A DNA stretch of 64,000 nucleotides from Zanthoxylum bungeanum (taxonomy: Eukaryota; Streptophyta; Magnoliopsida; Sapindales; Rutaceae), in the NCBI GenBank assembly GCA_019454045.1, contig SKCR01049638.1, positions 62,001 through 126,000 of the forward strand, read 5' to 3'. Position numbers and translations under genes: made by a program. How positions within the stretch are numbered: position 1 is the stretch's first letter; each line of letters starts with the position of its first letter. The notes under the pieces are model-generated. The model was not told where the DNA came from. It did no database searches and was given only the letters and a program-made list of their open reading frames with translations. Of this stretch, positions 1-10,593 are shown piece by piece.

Positions 1-1649
1 TAAGTATTGGATACTTATGCAAGTGCGATAGGAGGTTGTGTTTTACCGATGGTACGGAAAACAGCTTCGCTCTGGATAGACCCCGCGGAATCCCATTGGT
101 AGTATGTCTGCGTGTCTATGGGAGGCCGCATCAGGGTAGGTGTATATGGTCTTAACCTGAGACTTACATCGCTAGCTTAGCGACAATCGGTAAATTTGGT
201 TTTGGTGGTTGGGGACCTTAACCGGTTCTGTGTACACCTCTTCTGGGTTTATCGAGAATCGTAGTGTACTGGATGTGATGTCAAGATGGAAGTATCGCTT
301 CAGACATATGGAGGTGATGATCACGCAGGACACAGAACTAGCACTCTATAAAAGGTTGCAACCGTCGGGACAATATGACCAGGTCAGGATTGTCCGATTT
401 AAAGAGACTAGTTGCTTGATGTCCGATATATGTTTCGTACGGGGCAGACACATCTCCAGCCCCAGGCCTAGCATGTGATCATCCGATACTGGATCGATGT
501 ACGCAATACTACGGTATACTACGCTTGATATAGATCTTATATTCCTATAAGAATATTTCTGGAGAATTGGGTAGGCATGGCGCTTTGCTAGAAGCCAACC
601 TTGTCTTGTGAATCGGTAAGAACGTAGTACGAGGTACGTGCGTGTTCGGATTATCCGACGACCGTATTCACTGCCAACATATCCGGAGATCTCTTGGGTC
701 GCTTCCTGAAGATTCACCTATGATATTTGATTCGAACTTAATTAATCTTGGATTAATTGCGGAGAAACTTTATCTCGGATAAAGTGCCTTATTTAGAGAG
801 AGAGAACGATTAATTTGGAATTAATCAGTAAAATTATTATATTCGATATATAATAATTGAAATTCGATTTCGACGCGAAATTAAAATTAGATTTTAATTC
901 GGGCATACGAGTTAATTTAGAATTAATTCGTAAGCGACGTAAATAATAATTTCGCTAGGAGCGATTATTTATTTAAATTCGATTTAATTAACGTCGCGAC
1001 GCAAGTTCGGTATTTCGGAAATATCGAACCCGAACGCGTGAGTGGACGTGGGCCCACTTTCATTTGGAAACGTGTGGGGCCCACATGACACATGTCATTA
1101 TATGTATTATTTTATTGATAATGCATTGCATGGTGATAGTGTATAATACACTCTAATGTTATGCATGGAATTGAGTGTTTGACACTCTAAGCCTTTGCAT
1201 GGCTTGTGTCATAGATTTATTATTTTTAATAAATATTATGGCATAAATATAATTGATTTTTGGTATCAAAATCAATTAAGAAAATCCTCTCTTCTCTCTT
1301 TTCTTGACCGAAAACCTGAAACAGTTTTGGTCTCCATTTTCTTCCATTTTGGTTGCCAAAAGATTGAAGAAAAGGTTGTTGTTGGAACATGCAAGGCTAG
1401 CACCTTTCAAGGGATCAAAAGAGGTGATAGGGAAACCATCATAGAGCTGGAATACTCAAAGCTTGGAGCTTTCCACTTCTTCTCACCTTGGCCGAAAATC
1501 ATTCACCTTGGAGCTTCCATTTGGTTTGTTTTTTCTTCATCAACATAGCATTGTAAGTATGATTCCGCCATACTTCATGTTTATATATATTCTTTGTTGT
1601 ATTTCATGTATGCTTAATCTTTTCTTGGGACATATTATAGAAACCAACA
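1..1649 (+). repeat. Copia LTR of the CopA family, left part cut by window edge
   Basis: This is the 3' 1.65 kb of a copia-type LTR. It is nearly the same as the two LTRs at 37215-39170 and 45345-47316 from about their base 310 onward. It ends in AAACCAACA at 1649, the same terminus as those LTRs. Minus-strand CopI gag sequence begins at 1650, so this LTR sits inside that gag. Whether it is a solo LTR or the 3' LTR of a full element cannot be told, because its left side is outside the window. A TATAAAAG box lies at 347-354. Open frames in it, such as 346-717 on the minus strand, recur in other LTR copies and are not taken as genes. Confidence 0.93.
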
Positions 1650-2047
1650 AGCACATGTCCACTAACAGATCCTTCCTTATACCTTGTTTGGCATAAGGCA
1701 CATGACACTTGGAATCTCACGGTATGAACGGAGGTTGCATACAACTCCTTCAAGTGAAAGATAATGGTTTGAGCATCCATATTTTCATGAGCTTTCTGAA
1801 GTTCGTCCGACATAGAGCCAAAGCATTATGCAACTGCTTGCTCATCATCATCGACGTGTTTCTTCCAAGCATCAAATGTATCTTGGTCAGTATCTTATGC
1901 GGGTTCAGGGGGAAATGGTCTTTCAAAAGCATAGAAAATCATTTCTTGTCGTAAGACAATTTTAAGGTTTCTAAACCAGTCATTGTAGTTGTCCCCTTTG
2001 AGCATATGCTCATCAAGGATGGAACAAAGTGATACTCTGTTTGCCAT
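1650..2047 (-). pseudogene. CopI gag, N-terminal part, broken
   Basis: The start codon is at 2047-2045. The first residues read MANRVSLCSILDEHMLKGDN, followed by NDWFRNLKIVL, which is typical of the N-terminal domain of copia Gag (UBN2 / retrotran_gag family), the capsid-like structural protein. There is an in-frame TAA at 1897-1895 after 50 codons. The same frame then stays open (1813 downward, with DELQKAHENM) until the CopA-family LTR replaces it at 1650. The zinc knuckle and everything downstream are missing. Assignment to copia Gag rests on this motif pattern and on the PBS and LTR upstream. Confidence 0.85.
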
Positions 2048-3364
2048 TTGAATGTTTGTGAAATATTTTAACTCATATGTTAAGAGAAAATGTTAAAATT
2101 AGGAATATGTTTTCATTAATGTTTCATAATAACATTGGCTTTTAATATTATAAAGTTTCTCCCACTCAATTGTTTTAAAACTTTAAGCAAATCAGATCAA
2201 CCCCAATATGATGGATTTCTTATGGGCAAGGATCTCATTATCATCATTTCATAACTCCGACTAGGGCCGGTAGTTATAAAATACAATAATTAGGTAGGTT
2301 CCCAACCAATTTATGATATAAATCACAATTCCCTGATCATTGGGTTGGGCAATCAAACATGCCATAATTTATGCTAGTCTTTGTGGACACCCAATCTTTG
2401 TCACTAAGTTATAAGACCACGCCTAAGGGTCGTAGTGTCTTATGACTCAGAAAAGTCAAACCATTGTCAATAGTATGATTTATGGACAAATTGGTATTGG
2501 TCAGTCTGGTAAAGCCTAGTCTTGCCAATACGGTATAAGCCCTTTGGGTCTATACTTTACAATGAGAGGCAAACTTTAGACTTAAATTATTATTGAGGAT
2601 TTTAGCAAGTTTAAGTGAATAACTGTCAAATGGATTCCTCCATTATCTCTTAGGCTCTTATTACCTTGGTGACAGGAATAAACAATAGATCCTCCAAATT
2701 AGTCCAACACTTTAAATATGCTTTAAGGTAAGCTTTGAGTAAATGATTATCTTGATGTCTTCACAGTTTTCCCTTTTGGCTATAAAAAGGTAGTGACTGA
2801 AGGAAGACACCAAATCATTATCTAACTCTAGTAATACCTTTGGATAAATTAACTTCAGTTTGGAAAGTTTTATTAACCCCTTGGTCCCAACCCACTTGTA
2901 TCTTTTATAATGTCTTTTATCATAAACAAGTGATTTATATTTATTAGCCTTAAAGGTAATAAATCTCTAAGTTCATCACGAAATAATTACTTAGGTAAGG
3001 GATAAGCAATACACTCTCTATTTCTTAGAAAGTCTCTAGATGCTTGCACCCTAAAATAATCATGCCAATTCTAATCATACATAGAATCATCAAGCATATG
3101 AGTTTTAATATGTTGGAATTATTTTAGGCATTAAATAACTTTGATTAATATTTAATTATGATATTGCATTTTATTTTATTCAAATAAATTTACTATTCAC
3201 ATTTTTCTGCAGATGCGTGAACATTAAATGCAATTTCACAATTCAAATCTTAACCAAATCATGCAAAACTTGTGCCTAAAATTAAGTGCAGGGTGTTAAC
3301 TTTCTAACGAGCTTTTAAACACCCAATTTCGAGTTCAAACGATTGAGAACTAATAAAAAACAAC
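2048..3364 (-). other. CopI untranslated leader
   Basis: This AT-rich stretch of 1.3 kb lies between the primer-binding site and the gag start of CopI. No open frame with recognisable content was found on either strand. Its length fits the long leaders of the other copia elements in this window. Confidence 0.7.
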
Positions 3365-3380
3365 GGCACGCTGATACCAC
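3365..3380 (-). other. CopI primer-binding site
   Basis: Directly after the LTR terminus, the minus strand reads GTGGTATCAGCGTGCC. Its first nine bases after GTG match the complement of the 3' end of plant initiator-Met tRNA (TGGTATCAGAGCC). This fixes the orientation of CopI and the LTR boundary at 3381. Confidence 0.85.
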
Positions 3381-5335
3381 TGTTGGGAAGCGGCCGCGAG
3401 TGCACAGCGGAAAATAAAGATTATTATACTGTTTTCCCTTTGCCCAAGACCCATTTGTTTTGATTATTCTACAAGCTTAGGCATGTTACTATATATTCTA
3501 AGCATAAAACTAATAAAACAAGCAAAGAACATAAACCTAAACATGTTAACTGTCATAAGAACTCCAATTAAAATAAAGAAAGAAAAAGACTTACTTGAAC
3601 TAAAGACTCCTCCAGTCATCCCTTAAATCTACAAGCTTTTCTCGAACTCAGCAAGCTCTTCCACGTTCCAAAGAGCCACCCAAGTGTATGGCCTCTAAAG
3701 ATGCACACACCAAAGCCAAAACTCAACGGCAAGACTACGCTTGGAGTGCACAGGTATTTTGCCTTGGTGCTAGCCTAGGCAAATACCTCAAAACTTTTAA
3801 CTCGAGGTTCATCTAGTCAATTAGACTTAAGGATCCTCAAAATCAGTGGCTTACTCTTAAACTTTAGAGTTGCTCACTTATATAAACCCAAGATATGAAA
3901 GGTTTTGGTGTAGCAAATTTGTGAAGAATTCTTTGTGTTTATATAGTGCTCCAAAGACAAAAAAATTAATTAAGAATCCGATGTGGGATAAAAGCTAATT
4001 TAATCTTAGTCATTGGATCTTAATTTAGTGGTTTAATGAGATTATAAAACCCTAATAAGAGTTTGGGCTGAATTGGAATTCAAAACAAAAAAAAATTTAC
4101 TATTCATATTACTATTCATGTTACTATTCACATGAATAGTAATTTTTTTTATTCCAATTCCATAGTGCCCCTATCGTCATTCACCAATCCTTAAGCCACT
4201 ATGGAACCTCATAAATGATATGTTCAATAATTAAATACATTGAACCATTTATGAATAATTCCTACAGCAATCATATATGCTGTTATATTTGTACTGTACA
4301 CTGTTAACCATTAATTTCGACTTTGTTTCGTGTGACCTTTTGGGTTCCCCTCAAGTTGGACATGAAATGAATCTTGATAATTTAATGGAATATAAATTAT
4401 CCTCCGATCAGATGGTCGTTCGATTTCAATGACCAAGGTTGACATCTAGCAACATGTCAAGGCCCCCAAATGAGAAGGAAATATATATATATATATAACC
4501 TATTCTGTATGCGATTTACATATGATACGGTCTTTCACCTCACTGTATCCCCACCTATTGACCTAAGGTATGGAAAGTGTCTACCCATATAGTCAAATGT
4601 ATGATGTTGATAGTGTCATGAATCGTGCTAACCCAAGAATCTCGCATGATTCTTCCGCTGTGGCCACAGTCTCAAGCACTGATCACACATATCAACCCGC
4701 GAACTGGAATACTACTCTTATAAGAAAATATTATCCGAGAGAGTGGTGATTCTCTATTGTATCTTTACAAACTTCATGTGTTTCAACAAATGACCCAATT
4801 ATACCCTTATGACCGAATATTTTGAACCGGGGAAAGAGAATGTCATAGTTATTTGATCCACACATAAGATTGTAAAAACCTCAAGTCTAAGGACTAGTTA
4901 TATAATCGATAGATGAAAGTTCTCACAGACATATGGGATAAACACTCTATATGAAAACTTTTGGCAGTCAGTTCGATGGACACGGGCAACTCATGCATCG
5001 ATGTGATACACCAAGCGGACGGATCTCCGCTAGTAGCCTATGAGATCGGCTACCCCACTTAAGGGCGGGTCATATCATCATGCTAGTCTCTCCGCTTTGT
5101 GAACGCCCAGATTATTCACAAAACTATGACAATGAACATTTAAGAGTAATGATTCTCATAAGGCGTGGAAGCCATCGTCTTATTACTCCAAGGCCTTTAT
5201 TACAGTGTTGATGATTCATATAAGTTATATAAGACACGTATAATAAAGATTGTCATTTTTTTAAATAATGAAAATATTACAAATACATTTACATATAGCC
5301 CATCCACAAGTTGGGTATAGGGCATATCCCTAACA
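3381..5335 (-). repeat. CopI 5' LTR (1955 bp)
   Basis: The plus strand begins TGTTGGGAAG at 3381 and ends ATCCCTAACA at 5335, giving the TG...CA ends and a short terminal inverted repeat (TGTTGGGA / TCCCTAACA). A hairpin of two perfect 10-base arms with a 2-base loop lies at 4121-4142, preceded by two direct copies of one arm (4098-4120). A short AT run is at 4480-4497. Only one LTR of this element is in the window. Confidence 0.88.
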
Positions 5336-5880
5336 CTTGCACCATAGGAGAACATGACTTCAGTAAGGCTTTGTATGATTTAAGTGCAAGTGCTAACTTG
5401 ATGCCTTTTTCTATTTACAGGAAACTGCAGATTGGAGAAACAATGCCCACCTCAGTCTCTCTACAACTTGTTGATAGAACGCTCGTATTTCCGAGAGGTG
5501 TAGTTGAAGATATGCTGGTCAAGGTTGACAAATTTATTTTCCTAGCAGATTTTACTGTCATTGATATGGAGGAAGATGAAGACGTGCCGATCATCCTCAG
5601 GAGACCATTCTTTGCTACAAGTCGAACCAATATTGATGTACAAAAAGGAGAACTAACCATGAGGGTACAAGACCAAAAAGTAACATTCAATATTTTTAAA
5701 GCCATGAATTTCCCGGATGACGAGAAGGAGGAATGTTTCAGACTTGATGTGATAAATTGTACCATCCAAAACTCCAATGCAATAAAAAAATCTATTGATA
5801 AACTTAAAGCAAATCAATTACCTGTGGAGCCTGAAGATAAAGTGTATTGCGCACTGAAGAAGCCAATTCTTACACTATAA
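5336..5880 (+). pseudogene. GypH aspartic protease remnant
   Basis: The frame is open from 5311, but the bases before 5336 belong to the CopI LTR, so the start codon is borrowed. The sequence has the gypsy retropepsin layout: ALYDLSASANLMP with the presumed catalytic Asp at 5377, then about 60 residues on ADFTVIDMEEDEDVPIILRRPF, the flap-to-C-terminal region. Related elements have DLGAS at the active site; here Gly is replaced by Ser, which probably abolishes activity. The protease would cut the Gag-Pol polyprotein. The frame ends at 5880, near a deletion that removed RT and RNase H. Confidence 0.8.
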
Positions 5881-6249
5881 GAAACATAATAGAAACAGTT
5901 CCACCAGCTCAACGAATTGGAGGAATTTCACATTCAGCCTTTTGAGAATGCCAAATTGTACAAAGAAAATGCCAAAAAGAAACATGATGAGAAGTTAGTG
6001 CGCATACAACTAGAACCAGGACAGAAGGTACTGTTAAACAAATCAAGGTTGAAACTCTTCCCATGGAAGCCAAAATCACGGTGGTCAGGTCCATTCCTAA
6101 TCACCAAGGTTTTACCAGATAGAGACATTGAGTTAAATGATCCCAACTGCAATAAAACATTCAAGGTTAAAAACAAGCGTGTCAAGCACTACCGGGGAGA
6201 AACAATTATGCGACAAAAAGAAAGTGTCACAATTTCAGATCCAGTCTAA
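5881..6249 (+). pseudogene. GypH integrase C-terminal domain
   Basis: Within the open frame 5917-6249 the sequence runs ENAKLYKENAKKKHDEKL, then LEPGQKVLLNKSRLKLFPWK, then SRWSGPFLITKV. This is the DNA-binding C-terminal part of Athila-type integrases. The zinc-binding N-terminus and the D,D-35-E core are absent, as the protease frame ends only about 40 bases upstream. The element was therefore shortened by a large internal deletion. The frame ends with a normal stop, followed by the 3' region. Confidence 0.85.
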
Positions 6250-6534
6250 CGTTCGGTCAGTCATGTCTAGCTGACGACGTTAAACTTAGCGCTAGCTAGG
6301 AGGCAACCCATGCAATTCATGCATATATTGTGACTTGGTGTGTTTTATTTTTGTGTGTAGGTAAAGTCAAATTTCATGATGGAAGAAGCTCTCGTAAATC
6401 TTCACAAGTAATTTCCTTCTCTCCCTCAAAACTCTTTGATGACGATCTACAAAGCTCGCTTGGAATGGATGAGACTACTGATGATCAAAGGTATTCCTAA
6501 CGACACTCGTTGGATTATCGATGCACAAGTCTGA
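6250..6534 (+). other. Start of the GypH 3' region, with Athila motif
   Basis: Downstream of the integrase stop is GGAGGCAACCCA at 6299-6310, preceded by GCGCTAGCTA. This stretch recurs at this position in Athila-type elements. No coding content was recognised between it and 6535. Confidence 0.55.
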
Positions 6535-6822
6535 TTGACAGGTGAGTCTTCTGACTCTTTTATTTCACATCTGACTGGTTTAGGAAGAAGCACATATGCT
6601 AAAAAGAGAAGAGCCAAAAGAATGTGTGTTTGTTATAAATGTCCTTGTATAACATGTAATACCCGTTGTCGTTCTTTAGGAACAGTGTCTGATAACCGTG
6701 AAGATAAGATTAAATTCATTAGGGATGGCTTGAGTAAGGAGTCTCTGGATGACATATCTAAGGCTCTTGAGACGCATTCCAGTGGATATGTGCATCATGC
6801 AATCCGCATGTTACATACATAA
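6535..6822 (+). CDS. Small Cys-rich open frame in the GypH 3' region, function unknown
   Basis: This is a 95-codon frame in the place where Athila elements may carry an extra or env-like ORF. A cluster of six cysteines (CVCYKCPCITCNTRC, from about residue 31) could bind zinc. It is followed by an acidic and basic stretch, KFIRDGLSKESLDDISKALE. There is no signal peptide and no transmembrane segment, so an env role has no support. I do not recognise the family. The frame may be the 3' end of a longer broken gene, and the ATG at 6535 is only the first available one. Confidence 0.4.
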   Translation: MTGESSDSFISHLTGLGRSTYAKKRRAKRMCVCYKCPCITCNTRCRSLGTVSDNREDKIKFIRDGLSKESLDDISKALETHSSGYVHHAIRMLHT

Positions 6823-7160
6823 TTTCGAAAAGAAAGACAACAACTAAGTCTCGGGAATCTTACTCTACAATATCCTGTTTGCTAATTTATAAGAAAATTG
6901 GATGGGAAGCTTGTCCCTGACGTATAGACGTCATTCAAGCCGTTACTTTCTTGTAAATATTATTATCTCTTTGTATTTTCCTAATAATTATGATTTATTT
7001 TGTTGTTTTCTTTTTGACCTTTCATGATTTACTATTTTGCTAATAATCGTCCTTTGGAAGATACTAGTGCTATTATTACTCATCCTTTTTTAGGTGTTAT
7101 AAATTCAACTCATCATTGCACTTTTGAATGCATCCTGATTTGAGAAAGAAATATAATAAA

Positions 7161-7811
7161 ATGGATGCTACTTCAAGAAGATGAGTTGTAAACATCTGTG
7201 TATTTTACGGTACAAGTGTTGGTTCTAAGCCACAATACGTAGCGGCAACACAGGAATTGGGTCGAGACTTAGCTGAAAGGAATATGCACTTAGTATATGG
7301 CGGTGGTAATCTTGGACTAATGGGGATAGTTTCAAAGGCTGTACAGGATGGAGGCAGTCAAGTCTTGAGAATCATCCCAAAACCTTTGGTGGAAGCGAAT
7401 CTGATAGGATAATCAAATGATGAAGAACTGATCATGCCAGGTATGTCTGAACGACCGGTAGAAATGATTAACCGTGCTGATGCTTTTATTGCTTTGCCAG
7501 GTGACTTGGGTATAATGGAGGAAATATTTACTGTACTATCTTGGGCGAACTTGAACATACACCAGAAACCAATTGGACTGTTCAACGCAGATGGATTTTA
7601 TGATTTTCTTTGTGTATTTCTTGATGATGCCCGGAGAAATGGGTTTGTGTCAAAATCTTTAAAAGAACTCTTTTTCACTGCCAGAACTGCCCCGGATTTA
7701 ATTGACCAAATCTTAGCCTTTGAACCACAAATTGACCATATCCTTTCCAAGATTAACTGGTCTGATAATAATCGTAAGAAGCATCAAATTAATCTGGATC
7801 TTAATCTTTAA
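7161..7811 (+). pseudogene. LOG-like: LOG-like cytokinin riboside 5'-monophosphate phosphoribohydrolase, captured and broken
   Basis: The frame holds 217 codons including the stop, about the length of plant LOG proteins, which release active cytokinin bases from their ribotides in the cytosol. In order it shows ICVFYGTSVG (N-terminal phosphate-binding strand), LVYGGGNLGLMG (close to the YGGGxxGLMG of LOG), MSERPVEM (keeps the Arg of the MxxRKxxM motif but has Pro for Lys), then DAFIALPGDLGIMEE and NIHQKPIGLFNADGFYD. The PGGxGTxxE motif is damaged: Gly to Asp and Thr to Ile. Stops lie in frame at 7182 (TGA) and 7410 (TAA), and the frame otherwise stays in register. There are no introns, unlike typical plant LOG genes, which suggests passage through RNA. 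It lies between the integrase and the 3' LTR of GypH. No poly-A tail is visible after it. Confidence 0.87.
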
Positions 7812-9108
7812 ATTTCCTTTTTAGATGTAGAATTTCAGCTAACCAGATACTATCTTCGAAACTCATCTTTTACTTTTTAAGACATTGGGGAAAATGTCTC
7901 ATTTAGGTTTGGGGCTGGGGAATAGGTGACTAGTATCTTGTTTTTATGTTATTTTTATTTTTAGTCCAAAATTTTCGATAAATTCAAAAAAAATTGAAAA
8001 ATTTTACAAAAATCAAAAAAATATTTTGTGTTTTTAATTTGATTAATCAGTGAAATTGGTGTGAGATAGTTGTGTAAAGAATTTCCACTCCTGAGACGTA
8101 TCTCAACCTATTTCAGAACAAGTTAATTTTTGTTTATTTCATTTTGAATTATTTAATTTGTGAATTCTCCATAAAACTGACTAAAATGAATCTTCATTTG
8201 CTCAGTTGACAGGTATTATCAACATACATGGTAACATACAGACATGAGTTGTAATTGACGAGTTTATAATATTCAGTGCTTTAGTTTAATTGGAGGAAGC
8301 ATCTATAAAAAGCGATGGGATAAAAAAAATATACGAGTTATTAAGTTCGTATGAGTGTTTTAACACCTAGTGCCCTAAAACCAACTAGTTTGGGAGTCAA
8401 TGACCCAAAGCTCGCTACATGTATCAAATATATTAGAAAAAATATATATATTTGAAGTATGAGTAATTAAGTTCACATGGGTGTCTTAACACCTAGTGCC
8501 CTAAAGCCAACTGGTTTGGGAGTCACTGACCCAAAGCTCGCTACATGGATGGAAGATATTGTATATAAATAAAAAATAATAATAAAAAAAAATCATCAGA
8601 AACATTTAGAAAAATATTTCATTGCTAATAAAAAGGTGTGAATTCTGATATAACTTTAGGAAAAAAATATTACTCTCTTATCAACTACATTTGTGAATAT
8701 TATGGGCACAATGACTTGATTAATACCTTGTTAGTTGTTTATATGGAGAATGGTAAAAATAATCGGAGAATTTACTTATTCGGTAATTTAGAAAGAAAGA
8801 AAACAGTTATTGCCTTGAATAAGAAGTTTCACCTATTTAGTCACTAACTTGTTTTTTCTCTTTTCTCTTGTCTTTTTGTTTTTGTGTGCATTAGTTTTAC
8901 TATCTTTTTACTTTTGTAACATGTTTGTGGGGATCGTTGCTGTAAGCCTTAACGAGACTACAACTCGTATACGAGGGACACCTAAAGGTTTAAAGTCTTG
9001 TTGCATACACTAAATGCAATCGTGATGCCTACGAGAGTGGCTTAGTTTAATTTTATTTTAAAGATGTTTATGTTATTTTTATGTTTTGCTCGAGGACTAG
9101 CAAAATAT
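7812..9108 (+). other. Non-coding GypH 3' region with direct repeats
   Basis: This is AT-rich DNA between the LOG-like copy and the polypurine tract. Two direct copies of about 87 bp (8335-8421 and 8461-8547), with AACACCTAGTGCCCTAAA in each, differ at several bases and are 126 bp apart. An open frame from a GTG at 8638 to 8847 has no recognised content and is not called. Confidence 0.6.
8335..8547 (+). repeat. Direct repeat pair, 126-bp spacing
   Basis: Both copies hold AACACCTAGTGCCCTAAA and end with CCCAAAGCTCGCTACATG. The 39 bases between them are AT-rich and not shared. Repeats of this kind are common in the 3' UTRs of gypsy elements. Confidence 0.85.
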
Positions 9109-9122
9109 TAGGTTTGGGGGTG
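9109..9122 (+). other. GypH polypurine tract
   Basis: TAGGTTTGGGGGTG stands directly before the TGATGAG that begins the LTR. It is the expected primer for plus-strand DNA synthesis and sets the LTR boundary at 9123, give or take two bases. Confidence 0.7.
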
Positions 9123-10593
9123 TGATGAGTGGTAAATGTATCACTATTTCCCACTCATTTGACCTAATATTTTGTATAGCTTCTTGAGTTTTGTGAATTT
9201 TTTTGATGTGTTTTGTGTTATTTTGTAGATAAATAAAGTTTCAGGACTCTATGGAGGTGTTTCGGGGCCAAAACAATGAAAAACGGACAAAAAGGGAAAA
9301 CCTATGGTTTGGGCGTCACGCAACAGCTAACGTGCACCAAAACACGTGTCACAATCTCAGTGAAGTTTGCTAAAGTACGCCGTGCTAACATGCGCCTTCT
9401 GCTAAAATGCACCGCTAACATGCACCGATCATGCTAACATGCGCCGGACACGTGTCATCATCACATGCTGCTGACACGCATCATTGAAGACACATCATTG
9501 CTAACGTCAGCTTTATGACACAAGAAGGAATTACGTATCGCGACACGAAGCCAATAATTCAGAGCCTGCCACATGTTACCATCGCCGCATCTCCTGCCGC
9601 AAATCACGGCACATCGCGACGCGCAAAAGGTGGCGCATCACGACGCGCCCGGCTTATCAATGTCTATAAATTACGGATGAATTTCTCATTTCATTTCATA
9701 CTTTTCTCTCTTTAATTCCTTGAGAATGCTATGAGGATTGTATCTTGTTTGTTTAAATTCAGTTCTATAATTAATTTTCTTTACTTTTACGCAATTTACT
9801 TTTACGCACAGTACTTACTTTTCTTTACTTTTTCAGTTTTTACTTTTCAGTAATGATGAGGTAAAAGGTAAAGCTTTTATTACTGCTGTTTAGATTAATC
9901 TCCCTTAATTATAATATAATAACTATTTAAAACCTGACTTAATTATAAATTGATTTTAACCTGACTAAGCATGGATACCGTCTGGTTTGTCGGTTGGTAA
10001 TTAAATATTAATTTGACTTAATCAAGATACCGCCTAAATGGCTGGTTGGTAATATCACACAAGTTAATATATTATATTAACGGAGATATCTAATATAGTG
10101 GTAATAGAAGTGGATCCTCTAACCCCCAGCATTTTGTTGGATCCTCTAACCCCCAGCATTTTGTTTATTGTACTTGTATTTTCAGCATTTACTTTCCAGC
10201 ATTTTACTTTATGTCTTTTATTTTTAAGCTCTTAGTAGTTGTAAATATGTGTCTTAGCTAAGCCCGTTATCTAGGTTGTGATGAAATCCAATATCACCGG
10301 TTTATAAGGGGTTATTTTATAGTTTGGGTAATATAAAGGTTTACTTTTTAAGTCTTAAGCTTAATGCGTCTTGTTAACTGGCCACTAATAAGATTGATAT
10401 GGTAAACTTAAAATAAATTTGACGAAGGAATTTTACGTTTCAACCTTAGACTTAATAGCCCACGATCTTCCTTGAGGATATATAACCCTTTAATAGATTT
10501 CCTTACAGGATAGACATATACCTGTCGGACGGGGGTAGCCATAATTGGAACTTAATCTTAATGAATTCAGGTAACTTGGTTGACATAGACATA
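9123..10593 (+). repeat. GypH 3' LTR, left part
   Basis: The LTR starts TGATGAGTGG after the polypurine tract. At 9370-9440 there are several copies of a block like GCTAACATGCGCC, and to about 9655 the sequence is rich in CGCGACGC-type motifs. A TATA box lies at 9665-9670. The LTR is interrupted at 10594 by a solo LTR and continues at 12703. Together the two parts give about 1.85 kb, within the range for Athila LTRs. Confidence 0.75.
9665..9670 (+). promoter_or_regulatory. TATA box of the GypH LTR
   Basis: TATAAA in TGTCTATAAATTACGG lies at the change from the GC-rich repeated block to AT-rich sequence, a usual place for the LTR transcription start. No experimental start site can be inferred. 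Confidence 0.45.

Larger units (their letters stand above)
1650..5335 (-). mobile_element. CopI: minus-strand copia element, 5' half present
   Basis: Reading leftward on the minus strand, the order is a 5' LTR (5335-3381), a primer-binding site, a leader of about 1.3 kb and the start of gag (2047-1650). The rest is replaced by the CopA-family LTR and the window edge. The right edge falls directly in the protease sequence of GypH, so CopI was inserted into GypH. The base pairs next to the LTR on the right are CTTGC (5336-5340), the expected target duplication; its partner lies outside the window. Confidence 0.88.

Noticed and set aside
5311..5335. Start codon of the GypH protease frame
   Set aside because: This ATG is in the CopI LTR and not part of GypH.
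8638..8847. 69-codon frame from a GTG
   Set aside because: No ATG, no recognised content, AT-rich; nothing supports a gene.
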